Assembly (NCBI GenBank): GCA_963575745.1
Contig: CAUYUJ010020750.1
Coordinates: forward strand, 5,001-55,000
Source: Prorocentrum cordatum
Taxonomy: Eukaryota > Sar > Dinophyceae > Prorocentrales > Prorocentraceae
Direction: 5' to 3'
Length of the DNA: 50,000 nt
This document shows, one piece after another, positions 37,128-47,430 of the stretch. The stretch's first letter is position 1; the number at the start of each line of letters is the position of its first letter. Both the position numbers and the translations under genes were made by a program. Under the pieces are notes generated by a model that made no database searches, was not told the DNA's origin, and saw only the letters and a program-made list of their open reading frames with translations.

Positions 37128-37290
37128 GCCTGTCATCTCCAACCATACGCTTTTGCTCCCTTCCACTTCATGTTGAGTTTGTCTTCATGAGGGCAGTCGC
37201 CACCGCGTACTTTTTGAGCCACGCTCGCATACCGCGAGTGGCACGTCGTTAGGACGTCCCTGCTGATAGGACTCCATATTAAAAATATCA
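37128..37290. other. Downstream region of the PQQ-like gene
   Basis: An AT-richer 160-bp stretch after the stop. No poly(A) tail or target duplication that would mark the end of a retrocopy can be seen. Confidence 0.3.
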
Positions 37291-37610
37291 ATGCCACCGT
37301 CCGCCGCCGCCCTCCACCCTCCCTCCTCCCTCCCCCTTCCTCCCTCCTCCCCCTCCCCTTTCCCCCCCCTCCCTCCTCACTGCAATGCAATGTGCTACTC
37401 CTCCTCCCTCCTCTCCCCTCTCCCTTGTATTTCTCCCGTCTCCCGCAATCTACTGCAATCCAATAATCTAGTGCAAATGCAACGCAAATGCAACACAGTG
37501 CAAAGCAATGCAATGCAAAGCAACGAAACAGGATGCCAATTCAATGCAAAGCAATGCAAGGCAAGGCACTGCAATGCAATGCAACGCAATGCAACGCAAT
37601 ACGGTGCGCT
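37291..37610. repeat. Composite repeat K, partial copy 4 (CTC tract plus GCAAT pentamers)
   Basis: A CTC-rich tract (37300-37380 and 37395-37440) precedes CCCGCAATCTACTGCAATCC and GCAAT/GCAAC pentamers to about 37602, as in copies 1-3. No CACGTGGC units follow. Confidence 0.75.
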
Positions 37611-37678
37611 CGCCCGCACGACTGCATGCCCGCCGCTCGCCCGCTCGCTCGCTCGCCCTTCCGCGCGCGCCTCCCGTC

Positions 37679-37810
37679 CATTCCATTCTATTCCATTCCA
37701 TTCCAGTTCATTCCAGTCCAACGCAACCATTTCCATTCCATTTCATTCCATTCTATTTGATTCCATGCCAATCCATTCCATTCCATTTCATTCCATTCCA
37801 CGTCATTCCA
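37679..37810. repeat. (TTCCA)n pentamer array
   Basis: TTCCA and close variants (TTCTA, TTCAA, CGTCATTCCA) repeat for about 130 bp, directly before LINE E. The pentamer resembles the one in human satellites, but the surroundings are dinoflagellate-like. Confidence 0.9.
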
Positions 37811-38603
37811 CGCCATTCTAAGGTGTCCGACGTAACAACCGGGCTACAAGACGAGCACAGATCGGTAAACGCTTCGGCGAATACCTGGGGCGCAAGCGAT
37901 TCACTGCGATCAAATCGAGACGGAGGCGCACATTCATCACAGGAATGTATGGCGAAGATGGCAAACTGTATGCAGGCCGAGAGTCCATTGCCAACGTCAT
38001 TGCGGTCGTCTACGAGCAGCCTTACCACTCCATTCGACCAGCCGCGACACCGGACATCGAATTCAGGGCGGAAATGTTGAAACATGCTCCGTCAGAGCTG
38101 AAGCAAGCTATCCTAATGCTCCAAAGCGCCATTCTCCGACCATATGCACCACTCCCACAAAGTTGGCGACATACGGTCATCACAGTCATTCCAAAAGCAG
38201 GCGAGCCTTAGAGAACCTCAGAACCAGTATACAAGCTCTTTAGCACATTTCTGTACTCCGGACTGCAGCCGCAGTGAGACAAGCAACAGCCTCCAGATCA
38301 AGCAGGCTTCCGCTCTGGGCGATCCACGCAATTCCATTTTTTCACATCCCGCTTTCTCCAGGACAGAGCACGTGAGTGGAACCAGCCCCACCTTCTCAAG
38401 CGGCCCTACCCTGAGCAAACAGCGACATTACAGACAGACTCGACCAGCTGCCCTTTCCATCTACAAACAGGGTGACCCCCTGCAGCTCGCTGCTCGTCAC
38501 ATCGCTCCTTGGATGTTCACTAGAATGTTGCCTCGCAAACCTTCGCTTCGCTAACGACGCTCTCCTTAGAGAAGTCGAACGCTCCCTCGCCTCGCCACTA
38601 TGC

Positions 38604-38761
38604 TTAAGTCGGGCCTGTCCCTCCCTCTACAGGAGGAAAATTCAGAAATAGTCGAAAATAGTCTGGGGACGACTCTTCCTATGTTTGAACATTTGTTTGG
38701 TAATCTTTATTTGTTTGTTTTTCGTCCACAATCCGCCTGTAGGGGGACATGCCCGACCTAA
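38604..38761. mobile_element. MITE A, copy 3, inserted in LINE E with an 8-bp target duplication
   Basis: The element runs TTAAGTCGGGCCTGTCCC to GGGGGACATGCCCGACCTAA, 158 bp. CACTATGC flanks it on both sides (38596-38603 and 38762-38769), an 8-bp target duplication as made by hAT-type transposases. No transposase is encoded. Removing the element and one duplication brings LINE E similarity on the two sides next to each other (ending SLASPLC, resuming AKARGLHIHPNITKIL). Confidence 0.85.
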
Positions 38762-39067
38762 CACTATGCAAAAGCACGCGGACTTCATATACATCCCAAC
38801 ATAACGAAGATTTTGCCCAGGTTGTCAGAACGCACGGGAATCTCACGCCAACGCAAGACGACAATTCACGGTCTCGACATCGAGATTTTACCACACTCTG
38901 GCTCAGTGAAATATTTGGGTCAGCGCATCAGCTTCGACGACACAGTATCCACAGGTTGCGAACCGCCGGAAAGCAGGATGGGAAACTTCCACAACTTAGA
39001 GACAAGAGCTCATATAATAATATCATCCGCTGAAACAGCGATTCCAGTTTTTTGACGGCACGGTCAT

Positions 39068-39220
39068 GTCGGGGCGCCAGAGACGGGGGCACAGCAAACG
39101 CGGGCACGGGGAACGCCGATTTCCACGTTTGCTATGCCACCGTTTAGGATGGCCTGGGCAAAGTAAACGGGGGCAGCCTAAGCCCCTGTTTAGCTAAACC
39201 CCCGTTTACGACGCCCCGAC
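39068..39220. mobile_element. MITE B inserted in LINE E
   Basis: The ends GTCGGGGCG and CGCCCCGAC are perfect inverted repeats. Two further inverted pairs lie inside: GCAAACG/CGTTTGC (39094, 39126) and GTAAACGGGGG/CCCCCGTTTAC (39163, 39199). LINE E coding is broken exactly here: FFDGTV precedes it and TPTVLHGAGIWT follows it. A dinucleotide CA may be the duplicated target. No coding capacity is present. Confidence 0.75.
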
Positions 39221-39920
39221 CACGCCGACAGTTCTCCATGGCGCAGGTATTTGGACGTTGCTCGAGCCTCTGCGACAACGGCTACAACGCACACGACGGC
39301 GCGTGTTGCGCATGGCTGTCGGCACGCCTCGACGACGAAGCGCCGACGCCAAGACCAACGCCCGGAGTGACCAGCCCGCAAGAGCCACCCTCGACACCAT
39401 CTCCGGCATTTGGCGCAGACAGCACCGACGGAGAAGATGTCGACAGCAACCCACCGACAGCCCATTTGAGCAACGAAACCAGCAAAGCAGAGCACGACAA
39501 CATCGACAACAACAGAGACAACCAGCCAGGGAGCGACGGCTTGGAGCCAGGGGTTGAATACATCAAGCGAGCGACTCGACAAGCAGAGGTCCTCATCTAT
39601 CAGTATAAGCTGCACGATTTGGTGACAATGCAACGAGATATTGTATGGAGATGCGCAGCCCACGTCGAAGCAACTACCGCGTGAATGGCCACAGCGTGTT
39701 CTTCATTGACGCCCGAGCCTTCACGCATCCCAGACCGGACAGCGCCATCATGGAGGATAGTGGAGGAGATGGGACGATGATATTTGCGGGTTTCTCCGCC
39801 GTTTTCACGCCGCAGCTAAACGACGCCAGGCATCGCGAAGGCACTACGACCTTAACGACACCACGTGTCTACAACTGGCTACAACAAAGGAGTGGGAACA
39901 GTTGGAAAACAATTTCGTGA

Positions 39921-40405
39921 AGTGCGCATCTCCCTGAGTAGGCGCTCGGCGCGCATAGTTTCTCATGCGAGGCCATGGCTTCACCAGCCTCGCCCTACAG
40001 GGCCTGGGCGCATGCTCGTACGGGTGTTTTGTTTTGTTTTGTTTTGTTTCTTTCCATTCCATCCCATCCTCCCTTTTGATTGTGGGTCCAGCGGTGTGGG
40101 ACATCCTCAAACAACGCAGTGGGAAGGGCTGGTTGGCTCACCAGTTGCCGGGTGAGCCGGCGACCAGAGATCAATTCGGGCACAATTGCTCACACGGTTC
40201 GCGCTCAGGGGACCAGAATTGCTTGTTTGACCGGAAGTCCGCTATTTTTTGCCCGAGGCCCGCTTCGTCCGCGGCTTGTCTCCAAGCCGCTGCGGCTAAA
40301 ACAGTTGATCGTTCGCCCCCTCCTCTTCAGGAGGGGCGGCTGGTGGTGGCGCTTCTGAGTCATGCGGATCTCGGGAACCCGTCTTTAAGGGCGTGTCACC
40401 ATCAA
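39921..40405. other. No supported gene
   Basis: Mostly unique sequence with a short GTTTT run at about 40025-40050. A long frame passes through into the (CAT)n tract below as poly-His, which is not a gene. Confidence 0.45.
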
Positions 40406-40685
<280 letters not shown>

Positions 40686-41749
40686 GGAAGGGGCTGGAGC
40701 AGCGCCCACCCCGAGAGGAGCTCCCTGGCTACGACTGCGTCATATGCAGCCTCTGCGACGGGCGGGTGCGGTCGGACACCGTCTGGAGGCGCCCGCCACC
40801 TGACCCCGCCCCGCGCGGCTCGCCCTGCTCGCCCCCGTCTCCTCCTCCGCCTCCTCTTCCTCCTCCTCCTCCTCCTCCTCCTTCTCACCCTCCTACCCTT
40901 CCTCCTCCTCCTCCTCCTCCTCCTCCTGTTCTCCTCCTCTTCCTCCTCCTCCTTCTCGTCCTCCTCTGCCCCCCCCCTATCGTCTTCTTCTCCTCCTCCT
41001 CCTCCTGTTCCTCCTCATCCTCCGCCTCCTCCTCTTCTGCCTCTGCCTCCTGGGTGGATCGATCGGTCCTCCTGTCTGCTGCTCCTGGATCCGTTTGCTG
41101 CTGCCGTAGAGTGTGGCGCCGTCGCCTACTCTGCTCGTAGTTGCTTTCTGGGTCTCTGCATCACGACCCCTTCGGAGGGCTCCCGTGTTGCACTCTGCTC
41201 GGGTGGCGGCTGCAGGTTGTATAGCTCTTCCTCGCCGCCCAGTCTGCTGTCCTTGTATAGTGGACAGCCCGAGCCGTGCTGCTGCGCAGTGATGTGCCTT
41301 CACCGCTGCGCTCCTGTCTCTTTTTCTCGCTGGCACTCGCCACGCCAGCGGAGTCATGTGGCTGATCATGGGTCGACCCCTAAAAAAAAAAAAAAAACAT
41401 CCTACTCCTTCTCTGCCTCTACCTCCCACATCCCTCCGTCTTCACCTCCCTCTCCTGCTCGTCCTCGTGCTTCCCCTCCTCTGCCTCTACCTTCTACCTA
41501 CTCCTCCGCCTTCTCCTCCTCCTGCTCCTCCTCCTGCTCCCCCTCCTCGGCCCCCTCCTCCTGTATCTGCTCCACCTCCTCTGCCCCCTGCTCCCCCATT
41601 TTCCTGCTCCGCCTTTTCCTGAAAGTCTGCTCTGCTCGCACTCGGCTCGCAGCGCGCGTGGCCGCAGCGTGGCAGTACTGGTTTTGCTGTTTCCTCCTCC
41701 CGCTCCTCCTCCTCCTCCTCCTCCTCCTCCTCCTCCTCCTCCTTGAATG
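40686..41749. other. CTC-rich region, no supported gene
   Basis: 40706-40800 could be a short coding remnant with a Cys-rich word, CVICSLCDGRVRSD. After it, CTC-rich tracts lie at about 40840-41050 and 41400-41600, poly-A at 41383-41397, and (CTC)n at 41697-41741, which borders LINE C. Confidence 0.5.
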
Positions 41750-43040
41750 GCACATGGCGTCTGCGCACATTTTTGTCACTGATCAGGCTGTGGTCGTCAA
41801 CCTGCTCAAGACGCCGCCGCTCGAGCTGAAGCAGATGCTCATTGATGACGTGGGCAGGTGGCAGATGGCGCGGATCTTGAAACATATATACCAGAGGCTT
41901 TTGGACACGAGCAGATCTGGCGCAGGGCCCTGCGGATCAGCATCCTGAGTATTCGTGATCCAGTCCGTCGTGGTTGCGCTCGACTGCTGCTGGGTGCAGG
42001 CTGCTGGGCGCCTGCGAGGAAGCACCTCGCCAACTTGCGCGCCGTGCCAAAATGTGATGTCTGCCCGGCTGTGAATGGCACTCTTGGTCACCAGCCGATT
42101 TTTCCCAGATGACGTCATGGAGCACAGGGCTGCTTTAAGGGATGAGGGGTATCATAATCTCTCGGCCGACTGGGACACTTTGGAGCTTGCCTATGGGTGG
42201 GGGCAACGCGTCTATACCGACGGTTCGGGACTGGCCAGCGCCAGTCCCGAATTTAGACGGTGTGTTTGGTCTGTCGTGGAGGTCGGGCCTAGTGGGGTTC
42301 CCGTCAGGGCCTTATTCGGGTCCCTCCTTGGGCGCCAGGCCATGCCTCGAGCTGATCGCTTCGCTGGTATGTGGGCGATCAAGGTTGCACCCCCAGGCGT
42401 CGATGTTTGCAGTGACCATTTCTCGTTTGGCAAAGAGGGAGCCTCTTGGGATGCGTCTTTAGCGGGTGCCCGTTCCTTGCACGCGGACATTTGGCGGGAG
42501 ACTATCGCGCGCAAGGAGGGCCACCCCAGGCCCCTGCTGACGTGGGTGCCCGCCCACCGCGAGCTCGAAGATGTGCTCCACCTCTCCCAGCGGGAAATCG
42601 AAGATTGGTGTGGCAATCTCTGGGCTGATTTGTCCTGCTCGCGTCGGCTCGTCTATGCATAAGGCGCCAGACGTCGCTGTTGCCTCGGAGCGTGCTAGTA
42701 TCTTTAAGATGAAGAAGACTTTGGATTTTCTCTCCAGGGCTGTCCAAGTTTTCGGGATTGCTGGCCAAACCATCGAAGCCCCTCCATCTCCGCCCAGGCC
42801 TGTGCTGGCTAAATCAGCTGTCACTTTTGTCGAGCATGATTTGGCCAATATTCCTTCCAGGAAGGGATGGAGATGTCGCAGTTGTAATATGTCTGCCCGT
42901 TCAGAGCTCACTCTTGAAGGTCTCCGCGCTGGTTCTAGCAGGAGATACAAGCATGATGCCATTCGGGCCTGGAGGGCCAGTGAGATCTTCCAGCAGGTTG
43001 AATCTAGCTCAGGCGACTCCTCGGTTCAGGTTGCCCTAGC
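41750..43040 (+). mobile_element. LINE C: 3' part of a non-LTR element (RNase H and C-terminal knuckle)
   Basis: The fragment begins after (CTC)n at 41741 and lacks any RT. Post-RT sequence (RRALRISILSIRDPVRRGCA; KCDVCPAVNGTLGHQPIFP) leads to RNase H (42075-42662). It then continues after a frame change near 42650 into KAPDVAVASERASIFKMKKT and a knuckle region, GWRCRSCNMSARSEL, to about 43040. The copy is 5'-truncated and frameshifted. Confidence 0.65.
42075..42662 (+). pseudogene. LINE C RNase H domain
   Basis: The 195-codon frame contains VYTDGSGLASASPEF (first catalytic Asp at 42219), an RADRFAGMWAI segment where the catalytic Glu is expected but Asp is found, VCSDHFSFGKEG (third site) and LTWVPAHRE followed by CGNLWADLS (fourth site). 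The altered second site suggests loss of activity. A perfect 12-bp palindrome with a 4-nt loop (42224-42251) encodes the residues just after the first motif. The frame ends in SCSRRLVYA and stop, where the similarity jumps frame. The Met at 42075 is internal. Confidence 0.65.
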
Positions 43041-43879
43041 TGCTGCCTCCAAGGTCCTAGGGCCCGCCCCCTTTCTCCTCGCCTGCCCGCGGTGCCTGGG
43101 GACACTGAGGGGGGCGTGTTGCCTGACCGAGGTCCTGGGCCCGCGGTTTTCCAGGCCGGGTCTGTCGACCCTGGGGTTGACCTCTCCTCCTCCTCCTCGA
43201 AGGCTCAGTGGGCGGCGCTGACGAGCTTCGCTGTCCCAGCGTGCCGACCGGAGCAGACGCTTGGCCTGCGGGCTGGATTGCCGGCTGCGGTGCCAGTGGG
43301 CCCCCCGTGCGCCGCGGGCCCCCGGGCCGCTGTCGGCGCGCGGTTGGGGGGGCGAGTCGGTGCAGGTGGGGCAGCGTGGGCGGGTCCGCAGCCGACTGGA
43401 GCGGCGGCGTGTTGGCCTGGGCGGGGGCGGATCACCCCGCCCTCCATGCCAGGGGCAACCGCGCGACCGCTCCATGGAGGAGTGCAAGCCCGGCGGCGCG
43501 GGCGTGGTGCCGAGGCGTGCGGAAGGCTGGCGGTGGCAGGGTGCTGGGTCCTGCCGAGTGCCCCCCTCTTGGTGAGGGGCGGCCAGCCCAGCGGCCAATT
43601 GGGCGGGGGGGGCAGGATTCAGCCCTGCAAAGTTACAACCCCCTCCCCTCGCCGCCGCCAGCCTCAGCGACGGCGAGGGCGGCCGCTGCGACCTCGGGCT
43701 CGGCAGGGTCGGCGACGGCGCGCGGCGGGGGGCGTCCAGGGAGGCTCTACTCGTCAGTTGCCACGCGTGGATCAGCGAGTCCTCCGTCGCCGCTTGAGCC
43801 GTCGGCGCCGTTGCGACCCAGGGCGTCGATTTCGCGCCAGACCTCGACCGAAGGCCAGGTCGCCCTCGCCAGGGCCCGA
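43041..43879 (+). other. GC-rich stretch between LINE C and LINE D
   Basis: Very G/C-rich, open in several frames, with Gly/Ala/Arg/Pro-rich translations. It could be the 5' or ORF1-like part of LINE D, but nothing identifies it. Confidence 0.35.
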
Positions 43880-44560
43880 CTGCCTGTGCATCTTCGGGGT
43901 CGCCGCAAACAGCTGGGAGTCCGTCAAGTCTGTGATCGATTGGTGCTCGGATCAACCCGGTGCAATTTTTGGCCGGGGCGCCCGTGGGATCGCACTGCGG
44001 CCGCAGTAGGTCTGCGTGCAGGAGACGCGCGTGAAGACGAGTGCCAAGGTAGGCCAGGCCTGCAGCTGGGGCCAGCGCGGGCATTGGGTTCTTAGCTCGG
44101 GAGCTGCCGAATCGACGGGGTGTGGGCCTAATATTAGTTCAGCAGGAGTAATCTTGGGGGTCTCGCAGTCGATTGCGTCGTCGGCGTGTGCGCCAGGGGA
44201 CCTTTGTGACCTCCGGGCTAAAATATCGGTCCGTTTGCTCAACTTCGGGCACCCGTCAGGCCTCGTAGTTATCTCGGCGTGCTTCCACGCCAGTCTGGGG
44301 CTGCAGGGGGCCAATCTGGATATGCTTCGGTGTCTTGGGCAATTCGTTGACAGCATCCAGAGTCCGCGGGTCATCCAGGCAGAAGCGTTTCCACGATGCC
44401 CCGATCTCCCCGCGCTCGCCGGCGTGCTTGTTCTTCGAGGGCCTCTCCAAGACGAAACTGGTCACTGAGCACATCCACTTCGAGCGGTTTCCCTCGGGGC
44501 CTGTCGCGGGGCCCAGGGAGGAGCTGAAGGAGGGGGGGGTGGTCTTGGGAGCTCGGGGGC
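43880..44560 (+). pseudogene. LINE D endonuclease remnant
   Basis: The frame 43092-44468 is open except for one TAG at 44007-44009. Around it lie FGVAANSWESVKSVIDWCS (first motif), VCVQETRVKTSAK (catalytic Glu) and LVVISACFHASLGLQGANLD with MLRCLGQFVD. The place where GDFN is expected reads VIQAEAFP, so the catalytic Asp-x-Asn is lost. After 44468 similarity continues in another frame (FFEGLSKTKLVTEHIHFERF, 44410-44480). The domain is therefore decayed by substitution and frame change. Confidence 0.6.
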
Positions 44561-45399
44561 CCCAGTGGCGCCTCACTGGGCTACGAGATCACAGAGTGGT
44601 TCACGAGGGCCGAAAACTGGTTGGTGGGCTTTTTCGACATCGACGGGGACTCTGGGGGCATCAACTGCGGGGGGGCCCAGGGGCCGAAGACGGTCAAGGT
44701 CCCCTTGTAGACTGTCTGGGCTCGGGGGGCGGACCGCGGCGTGGATGTCGCTCCAAACGTTGGCCACCCGAGTAGCTAGCGCAGGCGAAGTTTCAGGATC
44801 CAGTGACCTAGGTTCGGCAGGCAGAACTCGACGGCAACAGTGGCTCGTCAGGCTAGAGGGTATGGTCCCGAGCTTGCTCTGCCAGCGCGGCCAGCTGGAC
44901 CAGCAGTTCGTTCGAAATCTCATCGGCTCCATCGTAGGTTACGGCGAGAGGTGCACAGAGCTGAGCATTCCCATGCAGCTTGATAATTAGGTACGCCGAG
45001 GAGTTGAGGGGGCGGATATGCAGGAGGGGCTCAGCAGGTGTCAGAAGTGGGCGAAGGAGGCAGTTGAGCGCGGGGGGAAGGCTGCGCGCGCGTGCACTCG
45101 CCAGACTTTCACCGGTCGCAGCTGCCAGTGTTCGATCCCTGCCGCAGATGCTGCACTACGTGTCAACGGGGATGAGGCCGCGCAGGCCTTGCTGGATCAA
45201 TGGGTGCCCCTGTGGTTCCAGAATAGAAACATGGAGCCTTGCTGGGGCGCTCTCCTACGGGGCGCCAGAGGGGGCGCGCTTCCGAGGATTGAGCTCCACG
45301 GCCTCCTTCATGTGTGCCGTGAGTATGCCGAGGGGGTTGGGTTGGGGTGGGGCTCGTTCCACCCGAGGCTCGTCTTGAAGTTGCCGGAGGCCCGCCAGA

Positions 45400-45584
45400 T
45401 GCGTATCTAGGATATCTTGCATGGGTTCGAGGAGCCCCCGCCCCAGTCCCGTTGGACCTTTTGCCCAACGTTGTCGTCCTGGATGAGCCTGATGGGGGGT
45501 CGGGCCGATTGGCCACTCGAGTTCCTTCATGCAGATTTGGTCGAAGTGCCGCCAGCACCTCTGCAAGCGGTGGGATGTAGAGCG

Positions 45585-45620
<36 letters not shown>

Positions 45621-46065
45621 TTCTTTTTTTTCTCTGGGGGTGCAGGCCCCGACGCGTCATGCGAGAGAGCGGGCTGGGTGCGCAATGTGGATGGGGATTT
45701 GTATCGAGCAGCGGTGGAGCATCGTTTAATTTTGCTCCTGTTGCGAGGGCTGTGCGGGATGTATGCCGCGGAGAGAGCGCTGCCATGCGGGGTGTGTGTC
45801 TCGGGGAATGTCATGGCTAACGGAGGAGTTATAGCAGGATGTTCAGCGGCAACAACTCTGTCGAGGCTCCTGCACTTGAGCCCCCTGTCTTTGGCCCAGT
45901 CTGGGCGCCCGCAGCTGGTCATCCGCAGCGTGATTGACGACGTCGCGTTGCAGGTCGCCCCCCCCGCCGACGCGGTCGTGGACCAGCTGGTTGGGGGCGC
46001 GATGTCGCTGTTGGCCAGTTTCAGGCAACTCGGGCTGCCAGTTTCAGCCAAGTCGAAGTAACTGT
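45400..46065 (+). pseudogene. LINE D reverse transcriptase
   Basis: The palm starts with VVVLDEPDGG (about 45465), then shifts frame to RPIGHSSSFMQIWSKCRQHL (about 45500-45565). It is interrupted by a CT-rich run (45584-45633) and continues as VDGDLYRAAVEHRLILLLLR and GMYAAERALPCGVCVSGNVM. Motif B is IAGCSAATTLSRLLHLSPLS, and motif C is SVIDDVALQVAP with the two Asp at 45936-45941. The two Asp are intact. The CT-rich run ends in TGCAG and could be an intron's pyrimidine tract, but a plain microsatellite insertion is as likely. Confidence 0.65.
45584..45640. repeat. (CT)n tract inside LINE D RT
   Basis: About 50 bp of CT dinucleotides with a T run at the right end, followed by CTCTGGGGGTGCAGG. 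Confidence 0.9.
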
Positions 46066-46159
46066 GCAGCAGCGCCGAGCAAGATGCGAAGCTGCAGCAG
46101 GCTTGGGGCATTCCCCCAAGTGCGCGTCACCTCATCGAGGAACCCGGGGACCGATGCTT

Positions 46160-47060
46160 CGCTCGGAGCCAGTCGGGGGCGAATGGCTGGGCGAAAATGC
46201 ACCAGGGGTCCTTTAGGTCGCTCATTTCAGGGGCCCACTGGCCCCAATGTAGGCTCTTCAAGCGCGGCCTGGTGGAGTCTGGGGCTTGCCTTCGGCGCGG
46301 GGGCCCTGAGGGGTTGTTGTGGCACAGAGCTTATGAGTGCCCGGCTTTGAGTGCGCAGCGTAGGGGGGGCGTCTTGGTCTTCTTGCAGCGGAGGGCCCGC
46401 AGGGTCAAAGCGCTGGGCTTCGACGGGGGGGGGCGTCTCGCGCGGGGCCTCTTCCCGGGCCCCGCGGTCTTGCTGGGGGTCCCCGAGGAGCCCGTGGTCG
46501 CCGCCCCGTGGCACAACAGGCCTGCGCTGGGCCTCCTGAGCGGGTTCCTTTTTGCAGACGGCTCGGCCCTGTGGGCTGACTGCCCGCGCCTGGCCCGAGC
46601 CGGCTGGTCTGTCGCACAGTTTGACAATTTCGGCCGCGCGCAGGCGGCGGGCTACGGGCCTGTCCCAAGGTCGACGGCCCCCAGTCGACGGGCTGAGGCT
46701 GCTGAGGATTTTGTTCTGAATATGCTGACGCAAGTGGCCCTCCCCCCTTCCGCTCTGCACGTCGATTGTGAGGGGCCGTCGGCACGGTCCGACGGGTGGT
46801 GGTGGTGGTGCTGAGCCGTCTAACGCTCCTGCGCATCTGTGGAGTCAGTTTTGCGCCGCTTTTCAGTGTTCGGATTCCGGAGTGCACAAGACCCGCGCAC
46901 GCTGCCCGCGCAGATGGAGGCTGGGCAGACCGCCGAATGGGAATGTCGAGCCAACAGCGCAGCGGACGAATTCGCTAAGCGTGGGGCAGCGGCCCACGGC
47001 ATTGATGCAAGCTTTTACGAGCCGTGGCGCGGATTGTCAGAGTGCGTACGAGAGGCTGCC
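46160..47060 (+). pseudogene. LINE D RNase H
   Basis: 46197-46814 reads LVESGACLRRGGPEGLLWHR then AYECPAL (a His/Cys cluster before RNase H), and FLFADGSALWADCPRLARAG with the first catalytic Asp at 46557. FNFG-like VAQFDNFGRAQAAGYG and LHVDCEGPSARSDGWW (third site) follow. After a frame change, 46905-47060 reads QMEAGQTAEWECRANSAADE then FAKRGAAAHGID, the last RNase H block. The frame change and a GGTGGT run near 46795 split the domain. Confidence 0.6.
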
Positions 47061-47069
47061 GCGTGAGCG

Positions 47070-47430
47070 GCCGTGGCGCGCATTGAGGCAGGCGACCGCG
47101 ACCGCGACGGCCTCGTGGGTCAGTGTGCGCCGGCACGAGAGGTCGGGCGGCAAGAGAATGCCACGCCTGCGCCTGATGCTGCTCCTGATGAGGAGCCGCC
47201 CGAGGACGGTGTGGGTCTGGGGGCGGAGTCGGGGTCGGGGTCGGGGTGTGGGGAGTTCTCTTGTGCGAGCTTCCGCTGGCGGTCCCGCCTTCTTTGGCAG
47301 TGCGCCGTCCAGTGGGCGAATCCAAAGGTGCGTTTCCCCCTGTTCTGCTGCCGCTGCGGGGCGGTCTGCTCCGAAGGGAGGACAACGCCTGCCATTTTGG
47401 CGTGCTGCCCTGGTCGCGTGGGGCGGGGTG
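47070..47430 (+). pseudogene. LINE D C-terminal Cys-rich segment
   Basis: The frame from 47073 ends with QWANPKVRFPLFCCRCGAVC then SEGRTTPAILACCPGR, two Cys pairs spaced as in a zinc knuckle. The preceding part is acidic and Gly/Ser-rich. It closes the polyprotein as in related elements. Confidence 0.45.

Larger units (their letters stand above)
37830..39920 (+). mobile_element. LINE E: decayed non-LTR element of a different lineage, with two nested TIR elements
   Basis: Fragments in shifting frames read in LINE order. MYGEDGKLYAGRESIANVI, EMLKHAPSELKQAILML and SWRHTVITVIPKAGEP (37945-38210) come first, then QAGFRSGRSTQF (about 38300). Motif B remnant YKQGDP is at about 38464, motif C remnant LRFANDALL at about 38545 (AND in place of ADD), and GLDIEILPHSGSVKYLGQRI at about 38873. 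LEPLRQRLQRTRRRVLRMAV (from 39261), YIKRATRQAEVLIYQYKLHD (about 39561) and EWEQLENNFV (near 39900) follow. Motif A seems deleted. The element is inactive. TIR elements at 38604-38761 and 39068-39220 interrupt it. Confidence 0.75.
43880..47430 (+). mobile_element. LINE D: frameshifted non-LTR element (VIDD lineage)
   Basis: In order on the plus strand: endonuclease (43880-44560), reverse transcriptase (45400-46065), RNase H (46160-47060) and a Cys-rich C-terminus (47070-47430). Several frame changes and at least one in-frame TAG interrupt it. The downstream stretch to about 47800 (YRVGVKRLKSDRPRGLMPD) may be its tail and ends at a (CTC)n tract. LINE C and LINE D lie in tandem in the same orientation and share the CT-rich borders. 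Confidence 0.7.

Noticed and set aside
37679-37810. Human satellite contamination (ATTCC pentamer)
   Set aside because: The array is short, degenerate, follows GCAAT pentamers of the local composite repeat and is joined to a decayed LINE.
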